Below, one piece after another: positions 18,848 through 27,502 of a stretch of 64,000 bases of DNA. This DNA is from Bacteroides pyogenes_A (GTDB lineage: Bacteria > Bacteroidota > Bacteroidia > Bacteroidales > Bacteroidaceae), in assembly GCF_048595595.1 (NCBI RefSeq), contig NZ_CP184347.1; one strand, given 5' to 3'. Within the stretch, counting starts at the first letter, position 1; the number at the start of each line of letters is the position of its first letter. The position numbers and the translations under genes were made by a program. The notes under the pieces are model-generated. The model made no database searches and was not told the origin of the DNA. It saw nothing but the letters and a program-made list of their open reading frames with translations.

Positions 18848-20791
18848 ATGATGATGAAAACAAAGAATATCATATACAGTTTATTATTCGTATCGTCTGT
18901 CTCTCTCACTAGTTGCAAAAACTATTTGGATGTAGTACCCGACAACGATATCGAGACAATTGAAACAACCTTCGAGAAACGGGAAGATGCTTATGCCTGG
19001 TTTAAGACATGTTATTCCATGATAACAATGGAGATTTCCGACATCAATACCTGTCCGTCTTTTTGGGGAACGGATGAGGTGGTAGCAGATGACTACACCC
19101 GCTTAAATACCCGCTATGGCATACCGGGACTAATGATTGCCGACGGCTTACAAATGGCGCAGTCACCTTATGGGAATGTATGGAAAAGTACGAAATTATA
19201 TGGCGGCATCCGCTACTGTAACTTGTTTCTAAACCATATAGACGGCGTATATAATATGCTACAGGAAGAAAAAGACCTTTGGCGTGCAGAAATACAGGCA
19301 TTAAAAGCACAATATTATTTTGAGCTGATGCGCCGCTACGGTCCTATCATTCTAGTTCCCGAAAATATCGTAGCATCAGCTCCCATTGAAGAAATGCAGC
19401 AGCCTCGCCGACCGATTGACGAAGTAGTAAATGCAATCGTAGAACTTTGCGATGCTGCTATCTCCAAACTGCCTTATTACAAAGAACAGGAGCAGAATCA
19501 CTATGCTTATTTCTCCAAGGAAGGAGCAGCCACCTTAAAAGCTATGACGTTACTTTATGCAGCTTCCAAATTATTCAATGGTAACACGATGATGGCTGAC
19601 ATGGTGAATAAGAATGGAGAGCGTCTTTTTCCTGCATACGACAAAGAGAAATGGAAAAAAGCCGCAGAAGCTGCTGACGAAGCTTTGACAATAGCTTCGA
19701 AAGGAGGGAAGCAATTAGTAAAGGGAAGCTCTGAATGGCCTACTTCCATGCTGAATACAATCCGAGATATCCAACAGTCTTGTCTTAATTATGACTATAA
19801 CAATAAGGAAGTATTGTTATGCGTACGGCACCAACGTTTATCCCCACCCGTTTTCTATCATCCCAGATTTCCTGAAGAGGAATTAAACTATTATGATCAA
19901 TATTGTGTAGGAGGATTCGGAGCTTCCATGAAAATGGTGGAAATGTATTATACAGAACATGGTTTGCCCCTCTCAGAAGACAAACAATGGTTAGCTTCCC
20001 GCTATGCTATGACAATGGAAAGTGATGAACGGTATAAGAATATTATTCCATTAGGCGAAGCAGTGCTAAGCTTGCATCGCCGGCGCGAACCCCGCTTCTA
20101 CGCTAACATCATAGCTCACAACACTTTCTGGTACAAAAAAAGTGTGAACAGTACCAATGAGCCCATGCGTTGCGAATGCCTCCAAGGACAATTAATGGGA
20201 ACTTCTTCCAAGCGTTATGATCCAAGTATTCCACAATGCCTGACAGGATATTATGTGAAGAAGTTCGACAATGCGGATGTAGCTTTGAAAGATTATTATA
20301 CCAACAGCTCTTCTGAATCCGGTGATATCCTGTTTCGTCTTCCGGATTTGTTACTGGCATCAGCGGAAGCATGGAATGAATATCTGGATGCACCCGATGA
20401 GCGAGTTTATGACCCGCTGGACCAGGTCCGTATGCGCGCAGGCATAGCGAAAGTCCGTGATGCGTGGAGAACTTATGCCCGCAATCCTCAAAAGGTAGAG
20501 ACACAAGCAGGCATGCGTGAAATTATCCGTCAGGAATGGAATATCGAGTTCGCTTTCGAAGGCCGCAGATTCTATAATCTCCGTCGTTGGATGACCGCAC
20601 ATGAAGAGCTCAACGCACCGCTTTATGGATGGAACATTATAGGAGATACGGAAGAGCGATTCTATAACAATAACAAAGAACCTATTATCGTGTGGAAGAA
20701 ACGGGGATTTACTGCTCCACGCGATTATTTATTCCCTATAAGCAGTGAGGAAGTGATGATTTCAGGATGTGTTCAGAATCCCGGTTGGTAA
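18848..20791 (+). CDS. SusD/RagB-like outer-membrane lipoprotein
   Basis: This is a 647-residue SusD-family protein with a lipobox SLTSC (Cys23) for lipid anchoring. The N-terminal helical region shows the usual AEIQALKAQYYFELMRRYGP motif, and the C-terminal part holds EWNIEFAFEGRRFYNLRRWM and the family ending VQNPGW. It is 9 nt behind its SusC and 30 nt ahead of a surface-lipoprotein gene, so the four genes from 15422 to 23735 form one operon. SusD proteins bind the glycan at the cell surface and deliver it to SusC. The length is typical of the longer RagB branch. Confidence 0.95.
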   Translation: MMMKTKNIIYSLLFVSSVSLTSCKNYLDVVPDNDIETIETTFEKREDAYAWFKTCYSMITMEISDINTCPSFWGTDEVVADDYTRLNTRYGIPGLMIADGLQMAQSPYGNVWKSTKLYGGIRYCNLFLNHIDGVYNMLQEEKDLWRAEIQALKAQYYFELMRRYGPIILVPENIVASAPIEEMQQPRRPIDEVVNAIVELCDAAISKLPYYKEQEQNHYAYFSKEGAATLKAMTLLYAASKLFNGNTMMADMVNKNGERLFPAYDKEKWKKAAEAADEALTIASKGGKQLVKGSSEWPTSMLNTIRDIQQSCLNYDYNNKEVLLCVRHQRLSPPVFYHPRFPEEELNYYDQYCVGGFGASMKMVEMYYTEHGLPLSEDKQWLASRYAMTMESDERYKNIIPLGEAVLSLHRRREPRFYANIIAHNTFWYKKSVNSTNEPMRCECLQGQLMGTSSKRYDPSIPQCLTGYYVKKFDNADVALKDYYTNSSSESGDILFRLPDLLLASAEAWNEYLDAPDERVYDPLDQVRMRAGIAKVRDAWRTYARNPQKVETQAGMREIIRQEWNIEFAFEGRRFYNLRRWMTAHEELNAPLYGWNIIGDTEERFYNNNKEPIIVWKKRGFTAPRDYLFPISSEEVMISGCVQNPGW

Positions 20792-20821
20792 TCATTAGAT
20801 CAAATTTTAAAAAAGACTGTT

Positions 20822-22225
20822 ATGAAAAAAATAATCTACTTAATAATAGCGGTTTATTCCTTTGTTTCCTGCAATGGCAATCCAGAGGGGTTTACTGTTG
20901 ATTTGCCAGCTGGCAGTTTCCAGTTTACACCGGCAATGGGTGGCGCAGTATTGCGCTACAAGTTACCTAACGATCCGGACGTTATAGCGATAAATGTACG
21001 CTACAAGGATGTGTACGGTAATCATATATTAAAGACAGGCAGTAACTCAACAGACTTGTTGACAATAACAGGATTCAATGAGGAGGCGAGTAATATATCG
21101 GCACAAATATCATTCCTAAAAAGAAATAACGAAGAATCACAACCTATCAATGTTACTTTTGACACGTTAGACTCCGCACCAATTTGTTTTATCAACAGTG
21201 CAGAGGTAAAATCCGGTTGGAATGGATGTACACTTGAATATAGTAATCCGGAAGGAACTACAGGCATGGCTCATATATTCTATATCGGAACAAACCCTTT
21301 AGACAATCAGACTGATACGATATGGATCGAGTCATTTCCATTGACAGAAGGTCGAGACATAAGGCACTACACTCCCAAACAAAAACGTCCTAGCCATACT
21401 ATAATAGTACGTGTGGAAGATTATCGGGGATACATTGTAAAAGAGAGAGTATGGGAAGAAATCCATGCATTCAATGTAGAAAAACTGGAGCCATCCAAAT
21501 TCGAACTTATCTACAAAAACTCATTGGAAATACCGGAAGAAAAAATAGGTATCGAATATTTGACAGATGGAGATACTAAAGGCACATACTGGTTTCAGAC
21601 TCAAGATTTGCATCATTATTATACTTTCCTTTCCAAAGAAAATGGAGTAGGCGAAGCATCCGAACCGATGTATATTGACCTGAAAAAGATGCGTCCAGTA
21701 TCTGAAATCCGATTCTATGCATACCGCTATATAGGTAAAAAAGGATTTAATTCTAAACCCGCTCCTGATTGGGGGAGGCCTCCAATTAATACCTCTTATA
21801 AAGGGCCGCAATACTTTAAGAATTATCTGATGAATAAACTACCCTGCTCTGTGACAATCTATGGCTGCCGGAAAGAGGTTAACAATTTTAATTGGGACAG
21901 TATGGAATGGGAAGTCATAAGTTCGTTCAATGATGATCCGGATATTTCTGATGAAGAACGTTGGACATACCATGCTGTAACTTGTGGCGGTACCACTAAC
22001 ACACATCGTTTTGCGACATTAAGCGCATTGGAAGAAGCAGCTCCTATCTATAAGTCAATGAGTATAGATATTGATAAACAAAAAGAGGGATTTCGTTATT
22101 TAAAGATTAAATTTAATGGAACCTATAATATGTATCCCTCGAATTACGAAAATAATAATACAACCAACAAGCATACCAAACATCTGACTTTCCATGAACT
22201 TGAAGTATATTCTGATAAAGATTAA
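20822..22225 (+). CDS. Surface lipoprotein, DUF4959/DUF5126/DUF5000-type (discoidin-like)
   Basis: This is a 467-residue lipoprotein with lipobox SFVSC (Cys17). The layout matches Bacteroides proteins with an N-terminal immunoglobulin-like DUF4959 (about 20-115, FTPAMGGAVLRYKLPNDPDV), a middle DUF5126 (about 120-225, CTLEYSNPEG) and a C-terminal discoidin-like DUF5000 (about 250-465, IGIEYLTDGDTKGTYWFQTQ, and HLTFHELEVYSDKD at the end). Discoidin folds bind sugars, so it is probably a third glycan-binding surface protein of this SusCD system. It has no recognisable catalytic motif. Domain names are from family memory and would need a profile search to confirm. Confidence 0.8.
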   Translation: MKKIIYLIIAVYSFVSCNGNPEGFTVDLPAGSFQFTPAMGGAVLRYKLPNDPDVIAINVRYKDVYGNHILKTGSNSTDLLTITGFNEEASNISAQISFLKRNNEESQPINVTFDTLDSAPICFINSAEVKSGWNGCTLEYSNPEGTTGMAHIFYIGTNPLDNQTDTIWIESFPLTEGRDIRHYTPKQKRPSHTIIVRVEDYRGYIVKERVWEEIHAFNVEKLEPSKFELIYKNSLEIPEEKIGIEYLTDGDTKGTYWFQTQDLHHYYTFLSKENGVGEASEPMYIDLKKMRPVSEIRFYAYRYIGKKGFNSKPAPDWGRPPINTSYKGPQYFKNYLMNKLPCSVTIYGCRKEVNNFNWDSMEWEVISSFNDDPDISDEERWTYHAVTCGGTTNTHRFATLSALEEAAPIYKSMSIDIDKQKEGFRYLKIKFNGTYNMYPSNYENNNTTNKHTKHLTFHELEVYSDKD

Positions 22226-22226
22226 A

Positions 22227-22232
22227 AGGAGG
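22227..22232 (+). promoter_or_regulatory. Strong Shine-Dalgarno site AGGAGG
   Basis: A perfect AGGAGG lies 9 nt before ATG 22242 and starts 2 nt after the previous stop codon. Such sites are rare in this window. It selects 22242 over the in-frame ATG at 22194, which lies inside the previous gene. Confidence 0.75.
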
Positions 22233-22241
22233 AGTATAGAC

Positions 22242-23735
22242 ATGAAAAAATATATAGGACTATTAATAGGTATATTGACAATCGTATCTTGCGAATCTCT
22301 GGAAGATACATATAAAGACTATGCAGGGAACGGTCCCATCCGTTACCTCGGTAAATGTACTGACCTAACTGTCCGTCCCGGATGGAACAGACTGATTGTT
22401 AATTGGAAAAACAGTCCGGATCCGGTAATTGATAAAATAAAAATCACTTGGTCGAAAGACGGAATAGTGAAAGAACAATTACTCAATACAGAAACAGAGG
22501 AATTCAATATTCCGGGCTTAGAAGACGGCAATTACGAAGTGACAGTATATTCAATAGACAAAGAAGGAAATACATCTTTAAAAAGTACGATTTATGGGCG
22601 CCCGTATACAGCAAGCCATGAGATGGTACAATCATTTACCCAAGTTGTCTCCAATCATTATTTCTTAAAAAACCGACTGGTTCTCATTTTTCAGGGATGG
22701 GAAGACAATGTTACAAATGCATATCTGACATATACCAAGACAGACGGAAGTGCCGGGCGAATCAATTTGAACAAACAACTGGTTAATCAACTTTACTATT
22801 TGTTACCCGATGCTATTGACCCGACCCAACCAATAGAACTTTACCGTTCCGGTCATATTCTCGGGTGTGATGATGAAATAATATTTGCCCCTACTAAACT
22901 TGAGAACATAAGATTATTCAATGCAGACTTTAAGCAAGAAATGAAACGCCAATTTGGCTTCGACGAAGATATTCCGGACAGTTGGGCCTCAACCGTAGAA
23001 AAAATTAACCTCGACTGGACTATCGGCAGTTTTTCTGATTTATTGAATTTACCTAATTTGAAAAAACTTGTATTAGGCAAACATCGTTATATCCTCAATG
23101 ACTTAGTGAACGATTCTGAAACTGCCCAAAGTAAGGTATATGATGCAGCATTAAGTGACTTTGTACTAAAAACCTTACACGAATTAAATCCTGACTTCGT
23201 AGTAGAACGTTATAACAAGCATTATTCAAATTTGACGGCGGCTGAATATTTAAAAGAGAAGGGGGAAACATATCTTCCCGATTATTCTTTTTTTGATCTT
23301 TCAGATTTGAAATTCACTTCCTTACCGTCCGATGCCCCAAATTACAAATCATATCTGGAATATCTGACAGACAATAATGTTAAAACCAGCTGGGAACCTG
23401 CCGGCATGAAAACGTTAACGACTTATTCTCTGACGTTAGACTTAAAAACAGAAAAAAAACTACAAGGGCTGAAACTAGTACAAACTTATTTTGATAATGA
23501 AAATAAACGCTCTTGGTGCCCCCGCATAGTTAAGATATTCGTATCCAAAGATTCCGACAATTGGGAAAGCGCTACTTACTTAGAAGAACTGGAAATCGGA
23601 CATAGTACCGGAGAAATAAATATCATCCCATTTGTGGAGGGTGGAAAACATGCTCAATACATAAAAGTTGTGGTTTCTACACCACACTCAGAATCTACAT
23701 ATAATATAAGTCTGGCGGAAATTGGTCTTTATTAA
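22242..23735 (+). CDS. Surface lipoprotein, DUF4998-type plus C-terminal discoidin (F5/8 type C)-like domain
   Basis: This is a 497-residue lipoprotein with lipobox TIVSC (Cys17). Residues 20-130 resemble DUF4998 (LTVRPGWNRLIVNWKNSPDP, then YEVTVYSIDKEGNTS). The C-terminal 150 residues look like a discoidin-type sugar-binding domain (YLEYLTDNNVKTSWEP, LVQTYFDNENKRSWCPRIVK, ending NISLAEIGLY). The middle (about 200-330) has leucine-rich stretches (FSDLLNLPNLKKLVLGKHRY) of unknown role. It is the last gene of the susCD operon, 16 nt after its neighbour. The start is fixed by the Shine-Dalgarno site and the signal peptide. No hydrolase motif is seen, so surface glycan capture is the inferred role. 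Confidence 0.82.
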   Translation: MKKYIGLLIGILTIVSCESLEDTYKDYAGNGPIRYLGKCTDLTVRPGWNRLIVNWKNSPDPVIDKIKITWSKDGIVKEQLLNTETEEFNIPGLEDGNYEVTVYSIDKEGNTSLKSTIYGRPYTASHEMVQSFTQVVSNHYFLKNRLVLIFQGWEDNVTNAYLTYTKTDGSAGRINLNKQLVNQLYYLLPDAIDPTQPIELYRSGHILGCDDEIIFAPTKLENIRLFNADFKQEMKRQFGFDEDIPDSWASTVEKINLDWTIGSFSDLLNLPNLKKLVLGKHRYILNDLVNDSETAQSKVYDAALSDFVLKTLHELNPDFVVERYNKHYSNLTAAEYLKEKGETYLPDYSFFDLSDLKFTSLPSDAPNYKSYLEYLTDNNVKTSWEPAGMKTLTTYSLTLDLKTEKKLQGLKLVQTYFDNENKRSWCPRIVKIFVSKDSDNWESATYLEELEIGHSTGEINIIPFVEGGKHAQYIKVVVSTPHSESTYNISLAEIGLY

Positions 23736-24066
23736 TGATAGTCTCACACAAATATATCTTGCAAGCAAAGGCAGTTTATCCGACAATCCAAGGTTTACCA
23801 TCTGAGATTCTCAAATATCCATCTTTTATAAGCTAGACCCATTAGAATGACATATGAAAGTAGAAGCTGATTCTATGACCTTTGCAAATTAAAGTTCCCC
23901 CAAACTTGCGAAGACCTTAGAATCAGCTTCTTTTATTAGGATAGAACTCTTTCACAAGAGTTTCACAGAAGTCAAAAGTTTATGTTGTCAGACGGTACAT
24001 TTTGTCCGGATCATCATCTTTTTTATCATCCGGCAAAGTTCGGCTTATCGTGTTTTGTTTTTAAAA
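23736..24066. other. 331-bp convergent intergenic region
   Basis: This region separates the ends of the plus-strand susCD operon and the minus-strand sulfatase operon. Apart from the long hairpin at 23862-23931 nothing was supported. Confidence 0.6.
23862..23931 (+). terminator. Long hairpin between convergent operons
   Basis: Bases 23862-23875 (AGAAGCTGATTCTA) are the exact complement of 23918-23931, and the pairing continues inward with mismatches through CCTTTGCAAA and TTGCGAAG. The stem is followed on the plus strand by CTTTTATT. It lies 127 nt after the plus operon and 135 nt after the minus-strand sulfatase gene, so it can act as a two-way terminator. Confidence 0.65.
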
Positions 24067-25647
24067 TCAATTCTTATAAACTTCTCGGATAGGATCGTCA
24101 TACTGCTCCTGAAGGCGAAGAAGCTCGGCTTTCAGCTGCTTGGTAAGATCCTCCGTTCCGGGTTTACCATATATATTGTTCATTTCCATCGGGTCTTCCT
24201 GCAAATCGTACAATTCCCAACAGTCTATGTCTTTATAGAAACGAATCAGTTTGTAGCGGTCGGTACGCACTCCGTAATGACGGCGCACGGCATGTTCTGC
24301 CGGATACTCATAAAAATGATAGTACAGCGACTTCCGCCAGTCGGGCTGCTTCTCTCCTTTCAACAAAGGAAGGAAAGAAACTCCGTGCATATCGGAGGGT
24401 ACTTTCACTCCTGCCAAATCGAGAATCGTAGGCCCGTAGTCGATGTTCTGTACCATTTCGTCTACATCACCTTTCTTTCCGCCCGGCAAACGAACCAGAA
24501 GCGGAGTGCGGAAAGACTCTTCGTACATGAAACGTTTGTCGAACCATCCGTGTTCACCCATGTAGAACCCTTGGTCCGACGTATACACAATCATGGTGTT
24601 CTCCAGCAAACCGTTTTCTTCGAGGTGTTTCAGCAGGCGGCCTACGTTGCGATCGATGGAGTGAATCACCCGCAAATAGTCGCGCATATACTGCTGATAC
24701 TTCCACTCGGCAAGCGCCTTACCCGACAACTTATCCTTTTTGAACTTCGCTATAATCGGGTCGTAATGTGCATCCCATGCTGCTTTCTGCTCGGGATTCA
24801 TCGCGTTATACAAGCGGCGTCCGGCTTTCTCAAGTCCCGTAGCGGTATGAATCTCGTTCTCTTTATCCGCCATTTTCAGGTCGTAAACCAAATCCATATT
24901 CTTGATAATGCTCATCTCCTGCTTCGATGCCGGGATGCGTCCTTCGTAGGTATCGTAGAAGTTATCCGGTAGCGGATAAACGGAGTCTTTATACAGTTCC
25001 AAATCACACAAATCGGGCATCCATGTGCGATGGGGAGCCTTGTGGTGCACAAAGAGACAGAACGGTTTCTCTTTGTCGCGAATGCTGTCGAGCCAGTTCA
25101 CCGCCAAGTCCGTCACAATATTGGTGGCATAGCCTTCGCGCTGCACTTTCTCTCCATTCTTCACAAAGTACGGATTATAGTATTCACCTTGACCGATCAA
25201 GATATCCCAATAATCAAATCCTGTAGGCTCGGAACTCAAATGCCACTTCCCGATCATTGCCGTCTGATAACCATTCTCTCTCAACAGCTTCGGGAACGTC
25301 TGCTGGCTGCCGTCAAACCTTTTCGTATTATCGGTAAATCCGTTTGCATGGCTGTGCTTTCCCGTCAGCATACAAGCACGGCTCGGCCCGCTCAACGAGT
25401 TTGCCACAAAACTGTTGGTAAAACGTACTCCCTCGTTGGCGATACGGTCTATGTTAGGAGTTTCGATATAGCGTCGGTCGTAGGCGCTGATGGTTTGAAA
25501 CGAATGGTCGTCGCACATAATGTAGACCACGTTCATCGGCTTCTTGTTGTTTTGTTCAGCCTTCTTTCCTCCCCCGCAGGCGGGCAACGATGTAAGCATC
25601 GTTGCCCCTGTAAGGGAGTACAATAGTGTAGATGAAAAATTACTCAT
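24067..25647 (-). CDS. Serine-type sulfatase lipoprotein (family S1)
   Basis: This is a 526-residue sulfatase. A signal peptide with lipobox SLPAC (Cys24) anchors it to the envelope. The metal site starts at VVYIMCDDHS. The formylglycine motif is S-G-P-S-R with Ser86 as the modified residue, so activation needs the anaerobic sulfatase-maturating enzyme, as usual in Bacteroides. Further family motifs are MIGKWHL, FVHHKAPHRTW and DQGFYMGEHGWFDKRFMYEE. By general layout it resembles glucosamine-6-sulfatase-like members, but this is not certain. It is the third gene of an operon behind a SusC/SusD pair (27-nt gap), so it should remove sulfate esters from the glycan taken up by that pair. Confidence 0.92.
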   Translation of the reverse strand: MSNFSSTLLYSLTGATMLTSLPACGGGKKAEQNNKKPMNVVYIMCDDHSFQTISAYDRRYIETPNIDRIANEGVRFTNSFVANSLSGPSRACMLTGKHSHANGFTDNTKRFDGSQQTFPKLLRENGYQTAMIGKWHLSSEPTGFDYWDILIGQGEYYNPYFVKNGEKVQREGYATNIVTDLAVNWLDSIRDKEKPFCLFVHHKAPHRTWMPDLCDLELYKDSVYPLPDNFYDTYEGRIPASKQEMSIIKNMDLVYDLKMADKENEIHTATGLEKAGRRLYNAMNPEQKAAWDAHYDPIIAKFKKDKLSGKALAEWKYQQYMRDYLRVIHSIDRNVGRLLKHLEENGLLENTMIVYTSDQGFYMGEHGWFDKRFMYEESFRTPLLVRLPGGKKGDVDEMVQNIDYGPTILDLAGVKVPSDMHGVSFLPLLKGEKQPDWRKSLYYHFYEYPAEHAVRRHYGVRTDRYKLIRFYKDIDCWELYDLQEDPMEMNNIYGKPGTEDLTKQLKAELLRLQEQYDDPIREVYKN

Positions 25648-25674
25648 GTCTCTTTATTTAATTTTCAAGTTAGT

Positions 25675-27489
25675 TTACCACCCCGGATTCTGTTTCCACT
25701 GATTCTGTGTTCTTTCCAACAGTTCGATGCGAATGGGCAACAGGTAATCACGCTTCACATTGAACTTCCACCCCTGTTCATATCCTGCGGGATTGCTGGG
25801 AAGTATATATCGCAAGGCGTCTCCCTGTTTGCCTGTCAGGTAAAGGTTGTTGCCCGACGGTTTATCGTACACCAGCTTGCCGCCATATTTCGGATGATTC
25901 TCCAGGTTGCTGCCGGTAAAGAGCGCGCCTTTAGGCCATTGGCCTACAATAAGTTCATCGGCGGCAGCCCAGCGGAGAATATCTTCAAGGCGGCGTCCTT
26001 CACACGCTTGTTCCACACGGCGTTCGCGGCGTACTGCCTGAACGTATTTATTCAATTTACGGAACGGATAGTCGGCTTCCTGATTGTATTCTCTGTCGAA
26101 GTCCACTCCCGGCATACCCACGCGGTCGCGCAAGGGTTTCAAGGCATCTGCTATCTTTTGCGCATTCGCTGCTCCGTCCAGTTCGGCCAAGGCTTCGGCA
26201 TAGTTGAGCAACACGTCGGCATAACGGAACTGAATGGCAGGCGTAGCGCCCTTGAATTCTGCGTCGAGACTGCCGGTATAATCTATCTGCACGTGCTTCA
26301 ACAGAGAGTAGCCTGTCATGTTCTGATTGTAAGAAGAGGAACCGATAAGCGGCGGCACTACGTAAAAAGGAGGCGCATCGTCGGGACGCAACTGCTGCCC
26401 CGGTGTGCAGACTGTCTGTGCCAAGCGTGGATCGCGTACCGTAGGCAGCAGTTCATTGCCGAATACCTTTTTAGCCTCAACACGCTGTTCGCCGACAAAC
26501 GGTTTTCCGTCAATCGTCAGATAGTCGTCCACAAGCGAAGCGGTCACTCCTATGCTTCCACCGCCTTGATTCAAATAACGGTTCACATTGTTACCCACTT
26601 TGTCTCCGTCGTACTTCTTAAACCAGAGTACCTCCGAGTTGTTCGACAAATCGGTAGTCTGGAATAACTGTCGATAGTCGTTTCCGGTATTGCCTGTATT
26701 GTATACCTTCCACACACCTCTTTTCATCACTTCCTCGGCAGCGGCGGCAGCTTGCGTAAAGTAGTCTCGAATCTTTTCATCCGTCACCGATTTATCATAA
26801 AACTCATCTCCTTCGGCCTTGTGATATTTCTCCCAAGTCGCCTCGAACAAAGCCACCTCGCTCTTCAGCGCACGCGCCACATCTTTATGCACACGCATCG
26901 ATGCACTGTTGTTGCGCTCTTCCAACAATGAAATAGCCTTGTCCAAATCATCCAGAATATGGTCGGCAACCACTGTCCGGCTGTCGCGTGGAAGAAGCAT
27001 AGCTTCGATATTGGGATCGAGCGGTTTATCAATCCATGTCAACTCACCGTAATCCACAAACATTCTGTAATAATACCACGCCCGGAAATAGTAAGCCTCC
27101 CCTACACACTGATTGTAGGCAGCTGTTCCTTTCTCGGAAGTATTGTCCAGATTGAGCAACAGGTAGTTCAGGTTGCGGATTGCTTTATAATTAGAAAGTG
27201 CGGTTGCATGACTCAAAGCCATTTCTCCCGCCAGCCGAGTATTCACCGAACTGGAAGCAAGGTTATCGCTGCGTGTATCGGAACCAGCAATGTGATTGCC
27301 TCCTCCGGCATCGAACCCCTGAGAACGAAGTCCGCTCTCATAAAATTGATCCAGATAGTTTGTCATTTCTCCCGTGCTACTAAAAGGAGATGCGGTAGAA
27401 AGAACCCCTTTCGGCGCCTTATCTAAATCGTAACAAGCCGTAAGACCGCAGATCAGCACAATACCGCACAATATATTTTTCTTTTTCAT
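25675..27489 (-). CDS. SusD/RagB-like lipoprotein (pair 1)
   Basis: This is a 604-residue SusD-family glycan-binding lipoprotein with lipobox CGLTAC (Cys19). Characteristic parts are QCVGEAYYFRAWYYYRMFVD in the helical N-terminal half, and FRYADVLLNYAEALAELDGA and RRERRVEQACEGRRLEDILR in the C-terminal half, ending QNQWKQNPGW. It lies 13 nt after its SusC partner and 27 nt before the sulfatase gene, in one minus-strand operon. The role is to hold the oligosaccharide over the SusC barrel at the cell surface. Confidence 0.95.
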   Translation of the reverse strand: MKKKNILCGIVLICGLTACYDLDKAPKGVLSTASPFSSTGEMTNYLDQFYESGLRSQGFDAGGGNHIAGSDTRSDNLASSSVNTRLAGEMALSHATALSNYKAIRNLNYLLLNLDNTSEKGTAAYNQCVGEAYYFRAWYYYRMFVDYGELTWIDKPLDPNIEAMLLPRDSRTVVADHILDDLDKAISLLEERNNSASMRVHKDVARALKSEVALFEATWEKYHKAEGDEFYDKSVTDEKIRDYFTQAAAAAEEVMKRGVWKVYNTGNTGNDYRQLFQTTDLSNNSEVLWFKKYDGDKVGNNVNRYLNQGGGSIGVTASLVDDYLTIDGKPFVGEQRVEAKKVFGNELLPTVRDPRLAQTVCTPGQQLRPDDAPPFYVVPPLIGSSSYNQNMTGYSLLKHVQIDYTGSLDAEFKGATPAIQFRYADVLLNYAEALAELDGAANAQKIADALKPLRDRVGMPGVDFDREYNQEADYPFRKLNKYVQAVRRERRVEQACEGRRLEDILRWAAADELIVGQWPKGALFTGSNLENHPKYGGKLVYDKPSGNNLYLTGKQGDALRYILPSNPAGYEQGWKFNVKRDYLLPIRIELLERTQNQWKQNPGW

Positions 27490-27502
27490 AATATTCTGCT
27501 AT

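Noticed and set aside
22194..22241. Upstream ATG for the second discoidin-like lipoprotein
   Set aside because: It lies inside the previous gene, and the Shine-Dalgarno site and lipoprotein signal support 22242.
23862..23931. Terminal inverted repeats of an insertion sequence
   Set aside because: The arms are only 42 bp apart and enclose no gene; a hairpin is simpler.
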